In this document: positions 20,683 through 29,799 of the stretch, one piece after another
Numbering within the stretch: position 1 is the first letter of the stretch
Layout: every line of letters starts with the position of its first letter
Assembly (NCBI RefSeq): GCF_008757455.1
Contig: NZ_VCMV01000014.1
Location: 1 to 64,000, forward strand
DNA: 64,000 nucleotides
Direction of reading: 5' to 3'
DNA from: Microvirga brassicacearum
GTDB taxonomy: Bacteria; Pseudomonadota; Alphaproteobacteria; Rhizobiales; Beijerinckiaceae
Program-made: the position numbers and the translations under genes
Notes under the pieces: model-generated
The model's database searches: none
The model's input: the letters and a program-made list of their open reading frames with translations, nothing else
What the model was told of the DNA's origin: nothing

Positions 20683-21207
20683 TCAATCGTCCTCGCCGGC
20701 GCCGAGGAATTTGGGCGTGACGAAACGTTCGAGCTTGCCGCCTCGCGGCTTGACCTCGGCCCAGCTCGCGCAATCGCAATCGATCACCGCGAGGCCGGCG
20801 GTGGGATATTTCTGCCGCATCCGCGACAACGCCTCCCCGTCGCCGTGGCTCGCCAGCAGGCGGGCCAGATCCTCAAAACCGGGATTATGGCCGATGATCA
20901 GGACGCTCGAGATCTGCGGGTCGATCTCCTGGATGAGCGACAACAGCCGCGCGGCCGGCGCATCGTAGATCCGCGGCTCGGCACGCATGGTCACGGGCCC
21001 GAGCGCCGGCTGGACCAGCGACCAGGTCTCCACCGTCCGGCGCGCCGGCGAGATCAGGACGAGGTCGGGCAGAAGTTCCTCATCGTCGAGATAATCGCCC
21101 ATCAGCACCGCGGCCTTGCGCCCTCGGGCCGAAAGCGGCCGGTCCACGTCGAGCATTCCCGACGGCCAGGAGGATTTCGCGTGACGCAGAAGCAGGAGCC
21201 GAACCAT
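20683..21207 (-). CDS. SixA-type phosphohistidine phosphatase (histidine phosphatase family)
   Basis: A 174-residue cytoplasmic protein with the histidine phosphatase motif LLLRHAKSSW; R8-H9 are the phosphate-binding and nucleophile residues. A second arginine lies in SPARRTVETW near 54-56, and the acid/base region is IIGHNPGFEDL with H near 106. The fold is that of SixA, which removes phosphate from HPt domains or PtsH-type proteins. The stop codon and the moxR start are separated by a single base, so the two genes may be cotranscribed with moxR first. The target phosphohistidine protein is unknown. Confidence 0.88.
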   Translation of the reverse strand: MVRLLLLRHAKSSWPSGMLDVDRPLSARGRKAAVLMGDYLDDEELLPDLVLISPARRTVETWSLVQPALGPVTMRAEPRIYDAPAARLLSLIQEIDPQISSVLIIGHNPGFEDLARLLASHGDGEALSRMRQKYPTAGLAVIDCDCASWAEVKPRGGKLERFVTPKFLGAGEDD

Positions 21208-22059
21208 TCACGACCGCCCTTCGCGCCGCGAGAGAAACGCGAGCTTCTCGAACAGCGTCACATCCTGCTCGTTCTTCAACAGCGCGCCATGCAGCGGCGG
21301 GATCAGTTTGCGCGGATCGCGCTCGCGCAATTGCTCGGGGCCGATATCCTCCGCCATGAGCAATTTCAGCCAGTCGAGAAGTTCCGACGTCGAGGGCTTC
21401 TTCTTCAGCCCGGGCGCCTCGCGGATCTCGAAGAAGATCCTCAGCGCTTCCTCGACGAGACGGCGTTTGATGCCGGGATAATGCACGGCGATGATCCGCG
21501 ACATCGTCACTTCGTCCGGAAACTTGATGTAGTGAAAGAAGCAGCGGCGCAGGAAGGCGTCGGGCAGTTCCTTCTCGTTATTGGACGTGATGATGACGAT
21601 CGGCCGTCTTTCCGCCCGCACCGTCTCGCCGGTCTCGTAGACGTGGAATTCCATGCGATCGAGTTCGAGCAGAAGATCGTTCGGGAACTCGATATCGGCT
21701 TTGTCGATTTCGTCGATCAGCAGCACGGGCCGCTGGTCGGCGGCGAAGGCCTCCCAGAGTTTTCCGCGCTTGATGTAATGGCCGATATCGGAGACGCGGG
21801 GATCGCCGAGCTGGCTGTCGCGCAGACGCGACACCGCATCGTATTCGTAGAGGCCCTGCTGTGCCTTGGTGGTTGATTTGATGTGCCAGGTGAGAAGCGG
21901 CGCCTTGACGGCGCGGGCGATTTCCTCGGCCAGGACCGATTTGCCGGTGCCCGGCTCGCCTTTGACGAGCAGGGGACGTTCGAGAACGATGGCGGCATTG
22001 ACGGCGACCGTCAGATCCTCGGTTGCCACATACGATTCAGTGCCTTCGAAACGCGCCAT
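21208..22059 (-). CDS. MoxR-family AAA+ ATPase
   Basis: A 283-residue AAA+ protein: Walker A GEPGTGKS at 34-41, Walker B LLIDEID at 113-119, and the sensor-1 region IIITSNNEKELPDAFLRRC with the arginine finger region after it. MoxR ATPases work as chaperones with VWA-domain partners to insert cofactors or remodel complexes. A CoxE-type VWA gene at 25607 on the opposite strand, 3.5 kb away, is the likely partner, although two unrelated genes lie between. The C-terminus (lid) is short and ends SRREGRS. The start MARFEGTESYVATEDL is normal for the family. Confidence 0.9.
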   Translation of the reverse strand: MARFEGTESYVATEDLTVAVNAAIVLERPLLVKGEPGTGKSVLAEEIARAVKAPLLTWHIKSTTKAQQGLYEYDAVSRLRDSQLGDPRVSDIGHYIKRGKLWEAFAADQRPVLLIDEIDKADIEFPNDLLLELDRMEFHVYETGETVRAERRPIVIITSNNEKELPDAFLRRCFFHYIKFPDEVTMSRIIAVHYPGIKRRLVEEALRIFFEIREAPGLKKKPSTSELLDWLKLLMAEDIGPEQLRERDPRKLIPPLHGALLKNEQDVTLFEKLAFLSRREGRS

Positions 22060-22242
22060 TCTGCCTTCCCTTCCGGTCTTTTTCCGACCCTAGAGCCGGA
22101 TCGCCCCAAGGGAAAGCGCGAAGCACTTCTCCTTTGCGGCGTCAAATCCATCTCTCTCGAGAGGCGCGAGCATGATCGGCCGTCAGACGAGCTTTCGGCA
22201 ACAGGCCGGTTAGGGTAAGGCTGGCGAAAGGGAGAATGAACC

Positions 22243-23529
22243 ATGGCCTATAACCGCTACCACAAGGACCGGATCGGAAATCACAAGCTCAAGCCCGAGA
22301 CCCTGATGCTCGGCTACGGGTATGATCCGACCCTCTCGGAAGGCGCCGTCAAGCCGCCCGTCTTTCTCACCTCGACTTTCGTGTTCAACTCGGCTGAGCA
22401 CGGCAAGGAATTCTTCGATTACGTGGCCGGACGCCGCGAGCCGCCGCAAGGCGAGACCGCCGGCCTCGTCTATTCGCGCTTCAACCACCCCAATGCGGAG
22501 ATCGTCGAGGATCGCCTGGCGATCTTCGAGGAAACGGAGGCCGGCCTCCTGTTCTCATCCGGCATGTCGGCCATCGCCACGGCGATTCTCGCCTTCGCCA
22601 AGCCCGGCGACGTGATCCTCCATTCGCAGCCGCTTTATGGCGGCACCGAAACCCTAATCTCGAAGACCCTCGCCAATCTCGGCATCCAGTCCGCCGGTTT
22701 CGGCGATGGCGTCGATGAGGCGAGCATCCGCGCCGCCGCCACGGAAGCGCAAGGCAAGGGCCGGGTGTCGGTGATCCTGGTCGAGTCGCCCTCGAACCCG
22801 GTCAACACGATCGTGGACATCGCGCTGATCCGCCGGATCGCCGACGAAATCGGAACGGCGCAGGGGCAGCGGCCGATCATTATGTGCGACAACACTTTGC
22901 TCGGGCCCATCTTCCAGAAACCGATCCAGCACGGCGTCGATATCTCGCTTTATTCGCTGACGAAATATGTGGGCGGACACTCGGACCTGATTGCCGGCGC
23001 CGCCTTGGGCTCGAAAGAGCTGATGAAGCCGGTGCGCATGCTGCGCTCGGCCATCGGCACGCAGCTCGATCCGCATTCGTGCTGGATGCTCGGCCGTTCG
23101 CTTGAAACGCTCGCGCTGCGCATGAACGCCGCCAATCGCAACGGCGAGATCGTGGCGAAATTCCTGAGCGACCATCCCATGGTGACCAAGCTCCATCATC
23201 TCGACTACCTGCCCGAAGGCTCGCCGGCCAAGCGGGTCTACGAGGCGCAGTGCTCTGCCCCCGGCTCGACTTTCTCGTTCGACGTCAAGGGCGGCGAGCC
23301 GGAAGCCTTCCGGGTTCTGAACGCGCTTCAGGTGTTCAAGCTGGCGGTCAGCCTGGGCGGCACCGAATCGCTGATCTCGCATCCGGCCTCGACCACCCAT
23401 TCGGGCGTTCCTAAAGCGACCCGCGACCGGCTCGGCGTGAGCGATGCGACGATCCGCGTCTCCATCGGCATCGAGCACCCGGACGACCTGGTGGCCGATC
23501 TTGCCCAGGCGCTTTCGACGCTGGGCTGA
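22243..23529 (+). CDS. Cys/Met-metabolism PLP-dependent enzyme (cystathionine gamma-synthase family)
   Basis: A 428-residue cytoplasmic enzyme of the cystathionine gamma-synthase, gamma-lyase and sulfhydrylase family. The PLP lysine is K241 in [14 protein letters not shown]216 in MCDNTLLGP holds the pyridine nitrogen; YSRFNHPN and [11 protein letters not shown] are the substrate and PLP-phosphate loops. The enzyme could be a methionine gamma-lyase, an O-acetylhomoserine sulfhydrylase or a cystathionine synthase, and sequence alone does not decide. A good ribosome site (GGGAG, eight bases before ATG) sets the start. No methionine pathway neighbours and no SAM riboswitch were found. Confidence 0.88.
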   Translation: MAYNRYHKDRIGNHKLKPETLMLGYGYDPTLSEGAVKPPVFLTSTFVFNSAEHGKEFFDYVAGRREPPQGETAGLVYSRFNHPNAEIVEDRLAIFEETEAGLLFSSGMSAIATAILAFAKPGDVILHSQPLYGGTETLISKTLANLGIQSAGFGDGVDEASIRAAATEAQGKGRVSVILVESPSNPVNTIVDIALIRRIADEIGTAQGQRPIIMCDNTLLGPIFQKPIQHGVDISLYSLTKYVGGHSDLIAGAALGSKELMKPVRMLRSAIGTQLDPHSCWMLGRSLETLALRMNAANRNGEIVAKFLSDHPMVTKLHHLDYLPEGSPAKRVYEAQCSAPGSTFSFDVKGGEPEAFRVLNALQVFKLAVSLGGTESLISHPASTTHSGVPKATRDRLGVSDATIRVSIGIEHPDDLVADLAQALSTLG

Positions 23530-23695
23530 AAAAGCCGCGGCTTTGCGGACTTCCGGGCATGCGTGCTGCCCGGAAGGACGGCCATTGAGGCGGCAGGCTG
23601 CCTCCAGAAGAGGCTAACCCCCTCTGAATCGGATGAGTTTTACCTTGCGCTGCCCGGACCCTTAAAACCATGATGGGCCGAACCGGACGGAGCAA

Positions 23696-25558
23696 ATGGC
23701 AGCCGCAATCGACCTTTATGCCTATCAGGAGCCCATTCTATTTCTCGCCACGGCCGGGATCGTCGTTCCTCTCTTTCACCGGCTGAGGATCAGCCCTGTC
23801 CTGGGATTTCTGGGCGCGGGCGCCCTGCTCGGGCCTTACGGTTTGGGACGGCTGACGGATGACCACCCGTGGGTCAACTGGCTTACCCTCACCAATCAGG
23901 AAGGCACCTCGCACCTTGCCGAATTCGGCGTGGTGTTCCTGCTTTTCACCATCGGCATCGAATTGTCCTGGCAGCGCCTGCGGACCCTGAGGCGCCTGGT
24001 CTTCGGGTTCGGCTCGTTGCAGGTGCTCCTGTGCAGCGCTGCCATCGGCGCCCTCGCCTACGGCCTCGTCGGCACGATCACGGGCGCGGCGATCGTCGGG
24101 CTTGCTTTTGCGCTCTCCTCCACCGCCATCGTCATCCCGGTCATGGCGGAGCGGAAGCGCCTGAAAACACCCGCCGGCCGGGCAACCTTCTCGGCGCTGA
24201 TCTTCCAGGACCTGGCGGTCGCGCCGATCCTCTTCACGATCGCGGTTCTCGATACCGGCCAACCCGAGGTCACGACCGCCTCGTTCCTGTGGGCGATGGT
24301 TCAGGCCGCCATTGCGCTTGCCCTTCTCGTGGGCGTCGGCCGCCTGATCCTGCGCCCGTTTTTTCAGCTCGCTTCCGCATCGCGCAGTCCCGAGGTGTTC
24401 ATGGCGGCCTGCCTGCTGGTGGTGATCGTCACCAGCCTGATCGCAGCCGTGAGCGGGCTATCGATGGCGCTCGGCGCGTTCATCGCCGGCATTCTCTTGT
24501 CCGAGACCGAATACCGGCGCGCCGTCGACGTGACGATCCAACCCTTCAAGGGCTTGCTGCTCGGCGTCTTCTTCATGTCGGTCGGCATGAATCTCGACCT
24601 TTTCCGGCTGCTGGATGCGCCGATCCTGATCCTCACCGCGGCCACGACGATCATCGCCATCAAGGCGCTCATCGTGTTCTTCACGGCGCGGCCATTCGGC
24701 CTGACACCGGGTGAAGCCGCCGAGACCGGCCTGCTGCTCGGGCCCGCAGGGGAGTTCGCGCTCGTGATCATCGGCGGTGCGATGGCAGGCGCCCTGATCC
24801 CCTCCGCCATTGGCCAGAACCTTCTCATCGTCACGACCTTCACGATGGTCACCATACCGCTCCTCGCCCGCCTCGGGCGCAAGCTCGGCCGGCGTCTGGA
24901 AAAAGGCGAGCCGCTCGATCCGATCCTCGCGGCGACGCCCCCGCCCGACGAGGCAGGCCGGGTCATCATCGCCGGCTATGGTCGGGTCGGGCAGCTCGTA
25001 GGCGAAATGCTCGCCCGGCACGATGTACCGTTCCTGGCGCTGGACCTGGATCCTGTCCGCGTCGCCGCCGAGCGGCGAGCCGGAAAGCCGGTCTATTTCG
25101 GCAACGGCGCGCATCCTGAATTTCTCCGGGCTTGCGGCCTCGATCGGGCTCTCGCCCTCGTGGTGACGCTCGATACACGCGGCTCCATCGAGGCGGTCGT
25201 GTCGGCGGCACGGCAGGAGCGGTCCGACATCACCATCGTGGCGCGGGCGCGCGACGCCAAACACGCGGCCGAACTCTACAAGATCGGCGTCGACGATGCG
25301 GTGCCCGAGACCATCGAGGCGTCGTTGCAGCTGAGCGAGGCGGTGCTGGCCGATATCGGCGTCCCCATGGGCCTCGTGATCGCCTCGATCCACGAACGCC
25401 GCGACGAGTTCAGGTCGATTCTCAAGAGCAGCAATCTTCGGCGCGACCCGGCGCGGACGGAGTTTCGCGCGCGGCGGACGGTCGGAAAATCCTCGACCCG
25501 TGCCACTGAGGAAACCAGCACCCCGGTGAGCGGGGCGAAATCGCAGGTGGATGTCTAG
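23696..25558 (+). CDS. KefB/KefC-like monovalent cation:proton antiporter (CPA2) with RCK domain
   Basis: A 620-residue membrane protein. The first 390 residues hold about twelve hydrophobic helices of the Na+/H+ exchanger fold. A TrkA-N/RCK nucleotide-binding domain follows from about 422, with the Rossmann motif GYGRVG near 426-431 and the acidic strand end ALDLD. K+ efflux systems of this type protect against electrophiles or adjust pH. The ATG has GGAG six bases upstream. The C-terminal 60 residues are basic and low complexity. No KefF/KefG quinone oxidoreductase partner is seen, so glutathione gating cannot be inferred. Confidence 0.92.
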   Translation: MAAAIDLYAYQEPILFLATAGIVVPLFHRLRISPVLGFLGAGALLGPYGLGRLTDDHPWVNWLTLTNQEGTSHLAEFGVVFLLFTIGIELSWQRLRTLRRLVFGFGSLQVLLCSAAIGALAYGLVGTITGAAIVGLAFALSSTAIVIPVMAERKRLKTPAGRATFSALIFQDLAVAPILFTIAVLDTGQPEVTTASFLWAMVQAAIALALLVGVGRLILRPFFQLASASRSPEVFMAACLLVVIVTSLIAAVSGLSMALGAFIAGILLSETEYRRAVDVTIQPFKGLLLGVFFMSVGMNLDLFRLLDAPILILTAATTIIAIKALIVFFTARPFGLTPGEAAETGLLLGPAGEFALVIIGGAMAGALIPSAIGQNLLIVTTFTMVTIPLLARLGRKLGRRLEKGEPLDPILAATPPPDEAGRVIIAGYGRVGQLVGEMLARHDVPFLALDLDPVRVAAERRAGKPVYFGNGAHPEFLRACGLDRALALVVTLDTRGSIEAVVSAARQERSDITIVARARDAKHAAELYKIGVDDAVPETIEASLQLSEAVLADIGVPMGLVIASIHERRDEFRSILKSSNLRRDPARTEFRARRTVGKSSTRATEETSTPVSGAKSQVDV

Positions 25559-25606
25559 CGCATGATGCCGGCTTGACGTTCCCGAACGAGACACGACACT
25601 GGTGCG

Positions 25607-26782
25607 ATGTTTCTGAATTTCTTCACCGCTCTGCGCGCCGCCAAGGTGCCCGTCTCATTGCGCGAATACCTGTCGCTGCTCGATGCGCTCGACCAGGATC
25701 TCGCCGACAAGAAGGTCGAGGATTTCTATTACCTGTCGCGCGCATGCCTGGTGAAGGACGAACGCCATTTCGACCGCTTCGATCAGGTCTTCGCCAGGAC
25801 ATTCAACGGGATCGAGAGTCTCGGCGAAGCGCATGAGAACCCGGAGATTCCCGCCGAATGGCTCCGGTCGATGGCGGAGCGCTACCTGTCCGACGCGGAA
25901 AAACGCGAAATCGAGGCGCTCGGCTGGGACAAGCTGTTCGAGACGCTGAAGAAGCGCCTCGCGGAACAGAAAGAGCGCCATCAGGGCGGCAACAAGTGGA
26001 TCGGCACCGGCGGCACGTCGCCCTACGGCGCCGATGGCTACAACCCCGAAGGAATCCGCATCGGGCAGGACAAGAACCGCAATTTCCGCGCCGTGAAGGT
26101 GTGGGACAAGCGCGAGTTCCGGGATTTCGACGACAGCGTGGAACTGGGCGTTCGCAACATGCGGATCGCGCTCAGGCGATTGCGCCGCTTCGCGCGATCG
26201 GGGGCAGTCGAGGAGCTCGATCTCGACGGCACGATCCACGAGACCGCGCATAAAGGCTATCTCGATGTGCGGCTTCGCCCGGAGCGCCGCAACGCCGTCA
26301 AGGTCCTGCTGTTTCTCGACGTCGGCGGCTCCATGGATTGGCACATCCAGGCCGCCGAGGAACTGTTCTCGGCCGCGCGTCTCGAGTTCAAGCATTTCGA
26401 GCATTTCTATTTCCACAACTGCATCTACGAGAAGGTCTGGAAGGAAAACCGGCGGCGGTTCGACGAAACGATCCCGACCCTGGATGTGATCCGCACCTAC
26501 CCGTCCGATTACCGGGTGGTGATCGTCAGCGACGCCTCGATGAGCCCTTACGAGATCACCATGCCGGGCGGCTCGGTGGAGCATTGGAACGAGGAGCCGG
26601 GCCACATCTGGATCGAGCGGATTCTCGGGCATTTTCCAAAAGCGGTGCTGCTCAACCCGGTGCCGAAACCGCAATGGGGCTACACCCAGTCGATCGCGCT
26701 TTTGCGTCAGCTTTTGTCCGACCGCATGTATCCCCTCACGCTCGAAGGAATCGACCAGGCGATGCGCGAACTCGTGCGCTGA
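25607..26782 (+). CDS. CoxE-like VWA-domain protein, partner of MoxR
   Basis: A 391-residue cytoplasmic protein. The N-terminal half is helical (MFLNFFTALRAAKVPVSLREYLSLL). Residues about 150-200 hold the conserved IRIGQDKNRNFRAVKVWDKREF block. The C-terminal VWA-like domain has a metal-binding motif FLDVGGSMDW with D238, where DxSxS is usual; GGS replaces the first serine with glycine. SDASMSPYEI is the second metal loop. It belongs to the CoxE-like proteins that work with MoxR ATPases. It follows the antiporter by 48 bases on the same strand and may be cotranscribed with it. Its client complex is unknown; no cox operon is nearby. Confidence 0.85.
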   Translation: MFLNFFTALRAAKVPVSLREYLSLLDALDQDLADKKVEDFYYLSRACLVKDERHFDRFDQVFARTFNGIESLGEAHENPEIPAEWLRSMAERYLSDAEKREIEALGWDKLFETLKKRLAEQKERHQGGNKWIGTGGTSPYGADGYNPEGIRIGQDKNRNFRAVKVWDKREFRDFDDSVELGVRNMRIALRRLRRFARSGAVEELDLDGTIHETAHKGYLDVRLRPERRNAVKVLLFLDVGGSMDWHIQAAEELFSAARLEFKHFEHFYFHNCIYEKVWKENRRRFDETIPTLDVIRTYPSDYRVVIVSDASMSPYEITMPGGSVEHWNEEPGHIWIERILGHFPKAVLLNPVPKPQWGYTQSIALLRQLLSDRMYPLTLEGIDQAMRELVR

Positions 26783-26954
26783 CGCTCCGTCCAGCGCGCC
26801 CTTTCCGTTGTTGCTTCCCTAACGTCATGGCCGGGCATGACGGATCTCCGAAGATAAGATATCGCGCGTCCGATACCGGGCTTCTCTCTTTCGGCGAAAC
26901 GGTGTCTATGCGGAGCTCGGTTTCTCTCAAGGCCGGCGATCGCCGGACGATTTC

Positions 26955-27521
26955 ATGCCCATCACGTATGAACACAGCCCTCGCCCGGTCGGCGGCCCGA
27001 TCAGCTTCAGCCTCGACGGCGACAGGCTCACGGTCGATTCCGGCCGGAGGGTCAGCGAAGTGCGCCTTGGCGCGGTCGAGCAGGTGCGAATGACGTTCGA
27101 GCCGGGGCGGTTCGCCCAAAAGGCCTATCGCACCCGTGTCACCATGAAGGACGGCAAGGCCTTCGCGTTCTCGTCGCTCAACTGGCGCAGCCTCGTGGAG
27201 GCGAGGGAACAAGGGCCGGAATACCGCGCCTTCACCCAATCCCTGTTCGAGGCCATCCTCCGGGCGAACCCGGATGCGCGCTTCGCGGCGGGCAAGTCCT
27301 GGCCGGTCTGGCTCATCACGTCGGCGCTGGGGATCGCCTCGCTCATCGCCATGGCGATCCTGATCTGGCGCGCCTTTCAGACCGGCGCCACCAACATCGC
27401 CGTTCTCGGGACGTTGTTCGCGCTCGTGGGAATCTGGCAGATCGAACCGATGGTCCGGCTCAACAAACCGCGCCCATTCGACCCCCGCTCGCCCCCGAAG
27501 GAATTGCTCCCGCGCTCCTGA
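26955..27521 (+). CDS. Conserved two-helix membrane protein of unknown function
   Basis: A 188-residue protein. The N-terminal 115 residues are soluble and beta-rich (PISFSLDGDRLTVDSGRRVS, then RVTMKDGKAFAFSSLNWRSL), resembling a PH-like or bacterial DUF domain. Two membrane helices follow at about 117-138 and 145-163, then a short proline-rich cytoplasmic tail. The gene stands 172 bases after the VWA gene, past a partial REP-like element near 26822. I cannot name a family or a function. Confidence 0.75.
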   Translation: MPITYEHSPRPVGGPISFSLDGDRLTVDSGRRVSEVRLGAVEQVRMTFEPGRFAQKAYRTRVTMKDGKAFAFSSLNWRSLVEAREQGPEYRAFTQSLFEAILRANPDARFAAGKSWPVWLITSALGIASLIAMAILIWRAFQTGATNIAVLGTLFALVGIWQIEPMVRLNKPRPFDPRSPPKELLPRS

Positions 27522-27538
27522 ATGTGCGAGCCCGTCCC

Positions 27539-27751
27539 AAAGCCTTATGCTGAGGAAGGCCGGAGGCCTATCTCGAAGCACGAGGCGGTTCCAGAGACCA
27601 CTGGATGATCCTTCGAGACGCCGCTTTGCGGCTCCTCAGGATGAGGTGGAGTGGAACTCGAAAGGAGCGTGATAGCGCTGTCCTAAAGCCTCATGCTGAG
27701 GAGGGCCGGAGGCCTGTCTCGAAGCACGAGGCGTCTCCAGAGACCACTGGA
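27539..27751. repeat. Two direct copies of a 67-base dispersed repeat
   Basis: The units at 27539-27605 and 27685-27751 share the core GCCGGAGGCC and the ends AAAGCC-TATGCTGAGG and CAGAGACCACTGGA, differing at a handful of bases. Between them, 27610-27646 is a related inverted segment (CCTTCGAGACGCCGC ... CTCCTCAGGATGAGG). Such mosaic repeats are typical of Bradyrhizobium-like intergenic regions. Confidence 0.8.
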
Positions 27752-27763
27752 GACGCTGCTGCG

Positions 27764-28189
27764 TCAGCTGCGCACCACCAGGACCGAGCATTTGGCGTGC
27801 CGCACGATCGTCGAGGCGTTCGACCCGAGCAGGAAGCTCGCCATGGTCGGACGGTGGGAGCCGATCACCACCAGATCCGCGCCGGTCTTTTCCGCTTCGT
27901 CGAGCACTTCATTGTAGATCGAGCCGAAGCGCACCACCGCCGAGACGCGATCAGCGGGCAGCTTCACGCTGGCGGCGATCTCGGCAAGCTTCTTCTCCGC
28001 ATCGGCCTGCTGCTCCTCGTCGAAGGCCGGCGGCATGAATTCCATGTAGGTGACGGGAACGATGAAGCGCACATAGATCAGTCGCAACGTGCCCTCGGAG
28101 ATCGCCGCAAGCGCCGCAGCCTTCTCGATGGCGGGTTGTGCAGCCTCGACTTCGCTGAGATCGACGGGAACCAGAATGGTCTTGAACAT
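27764..28189 (-). CDS. Universal stress protein, single domain
   Basis: A 141-residue UspA-fold protein starting MFKTILVPVDLSEVE. The nucleotide-binding motif is GSHRPTMASFLLGSNAS at 110-126; an arginine stands where the classic G-x2-G motif has its second glycine, a variant common in rhizobia. Usp proteins aid survival during growth arrest and low oxygen. It lies 35 bases downstream of the ferredoxin gene on the same strand, so cotranscription is likely. A direct repeat follows its stop codon. Confidence 0.92.
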   Translation of the reverse strand: MFKTILVPVDLSEVEAAQPAIEKAAALAAISEGTLRLIYVRFIVPVTYMEFMPPAFDEEQQADAEKKLAEIAASVKLPADRVSAVVRFGSIYNEVLDEAEKTGADLVVIGSHRPTMASFLLGSNASTIVRHAKCSVLVVRS

Positions 28190-28224
28190 GGTGATCGTCT
28201 CCGGACGGCGCTGTTTTGAGAAGG

Positions 28225-28545
28225 CTAACCTTGGCGCTTCGGGGTCTGCACCACAAGCCCATCAAGCTCCGGCCTGACGCGGATCTGGCATGACAGGCGC
28301 GAATTCGGCCGGACGTCGGAAGCGAAATCGAGCATGTCCTCTTCCATGGGTTGCGGCGGCCCCACCGCCTCGACCCATTCCTCGTCCACATAGACATGGC
28401 AGGTGGCGCAGGAACATGCCCCGCCGCATTCCGCGTCGATCCCCGGCACACCATTGCGGATCGCCGTCTCCATCACCGTCGAGCCCTCCTCGGCCTCGAC
28501 CTCACGTGACGTACCGGCAGCGTCCATATAAGTAATCTTGATCAT
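28225..28545 (-). CDS. 2Fe-2S ferredoxin, adrenodoxin type
   Basis: A 106-residue electron carrier. The cluster ligands are C40, C46, C49 and C86, in the spacing C-x5-C-x2-C and then C-x36-C of vertebrate-type ferredoxins; C44 is an additional, non-ligand cysteine. It includes the family segments [14 protein letters not shown] and SRLSCQIRV. Partners are typically cytochrome P450s, dioxygenases or iron-sulfur assembly (Fdx). No isc, suf or P450 genes are adjacent, so the partner is unknown. The start [13 protein letters not shown] has a good context. Confidence 0.94.
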   Translation of the reverse strand: MIKITYMDAAGTSREVEAEEGSTVMETAIRNGVPGIDAECGGACSCATCHVYVDEEWVEAVGPPQPMEEDMLDFASDVRPNSRLSCQIRVRPELDGLVVQTPKRQG

Positions 28546-28811
28546 CGCGTGCCTCTCGCTACCGGCGCATACTTAAGCGACGGAATGCCGAAAGACGAGA
28601 CACGGATAGTTCGATTGCCGGCTTTTCGCCATGTTTGCACGGAGCGGCTTTGCCGGGGTCGGCTTAAGCCGCTGGATTTACGGGGCAATGCGCGGTTGCC
28701 CTGGGGTGGGTGAGATGGGTGTTTGAGCGGCCGAACGACTGGGCTCGATCAAGATAGGCCGGCGCGGAATTCGCCCGCACCAGCCCAACAACCTCGATTT
28801 GACGGCCAAGT

Positions 28812-29132
28812 CTAACAGCGGCGCGCCCGCCTGACGATTACGCGGCCCCATTCATCCTCTTCCTGAATGGTGACGGTCCGGCAACGTTCACCGTACCTGC
28901 TGTCGCGCCAAGCGGCTCGTCGACCCTCTTCGTATCCTCGCGCCCGTTCGACCGCTCTGCGCTCGCGCCAACGCTCTCGCCGCTCGTATCGATCGTCGTC
29001 GCTCGGTCCGACGCGGACACTGGGACCATACGGGCCAATACCCAGTTCAACCTGGGCGACTGATGGCGTTGCAAGGAATACGCCCGAGCCCAGCAGGGAA
29101 ACTGCAGCGAGCAGAACAATTTTCCTCATCAC
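28812..29132 (-). CDS. Small exported basic protein of unknown function
   Basis: A 106-residue protein with a signal peptide (about 1-26, ending PSVA-QVE). The mature part is very rich in Arg, Glu and Tyr (DDDRYERRERWRERRAVERA), and the last 25 residues hold two cysteines (ERCRTVTIQ and a terminal RRC) that may form a disulfide. This pattern is widespread in Bradyrhizobium-type genomes as hypothetical periplasmic proteins. The start could be the second methionine. No function can be given. Confidence 0.8.
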   Translation of the reverse strand: MMRKIVLLAAVSLLGSGVFLATPSVAQVELGIGPYGPSVRVGPSDDDRYERRERWRERRAVERARGYEEGRRAAWRDSRYGERCRTVTIQEEDEWGRVIVRRARRC

Positions 29133-29799
29133 ACAAACTCCTGTTGGGACACTTGCAAACCAACGCTTGTGTAATAGCAGGGTTCCGATGCTCGTGACGT
29201 TGAAAACTACCTTAGAACACTCTTGCTAAATGGGTTTTTATACCAAATGCAAAGGGGAACGTTGCTTTTCGATCGTTTGGAATTACGCTCTGCCAGCCAA
29301 CTTCCCATGACACTGCCGATCCGGCATTCGATCTCGCGCGCGGCCGCGTCCCCACCCAATCGGTGGGCCGCGATCTCCAGGCGCGGCGGCTGTGACGGAA
29401 GGTCGCCGACGAAATACCTCGACTGACAAAGCCAGCAATGTGGCGGCTCATTCCAACGCTGGAACGCCCGCCGACATCTGTGGTAGAGAGCGGTTCGAGG
29501 CTCATCGTCATTTCGGCCCGCCCGATTTTCGGAACGGGAATGAGTATCTTTCAAGCTTTTGATATGGTTAATGTTTGCTAATTGAAGCGGTTACCAAGCC
29601 GTTAACGACGTTCCTAAATCACAATGGGCATCGGGTTCCCTTAGTCGGCCTCGGTCGCTAGACTTTATCGGTGAATGGTAGGTTTCCGGCCGGGCTCGCC
29701 GCAGATGCGTCGAACGGGGGAAATCTGGTGTGCCGCGGCCATTTTGCCGCTGCCCTGCCGGGCTCCAACCACTATTCAGTTGCGTCACGAGGACTGATC
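29133..29799. other. Long intergenic region upstream of the giant polar-growth protein
   Basis: About 670 bases with a visibly lower GC fraction in its first half. Short open frames on both strands (for example 29207-29554 minus and 29223-29426 plus) have no features I recognise, so I call none. Two CtrA-like sites occur at 29568-29606. I see no tRNA or known RNA fold. Confidence 0.6.
29568..29606 (+). promoter_or_regulatory. Two near-consensus CtrA-like sites
   Basis: TTAA-TGTTTGC-TAATT (29568-29583) matches the CtrA consensus with the second half shifted, and TTAC-CAAGCCG-TTAAC (29591-29606) differs from TTAA-N7-TTAAC at one base. Both lie 190-235 bases upstream of the giant coiled-coil gene. 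A functional role is inference. Confidence 0.4.

Noticed and set aside
22060..22242. SAM-II riboswitch before the Cys/Met PLP gene
   Set aside because: I looked for the conserved core expected upstream of alphaproteobacterial metA/metZ genes and did not find it.
29207..29554. Minus-strand 115-codon frame containing WLCQ and C residues
   Set aside because: I first considered a small zinc protein, but no conserved pattern, start site or partner supports it.
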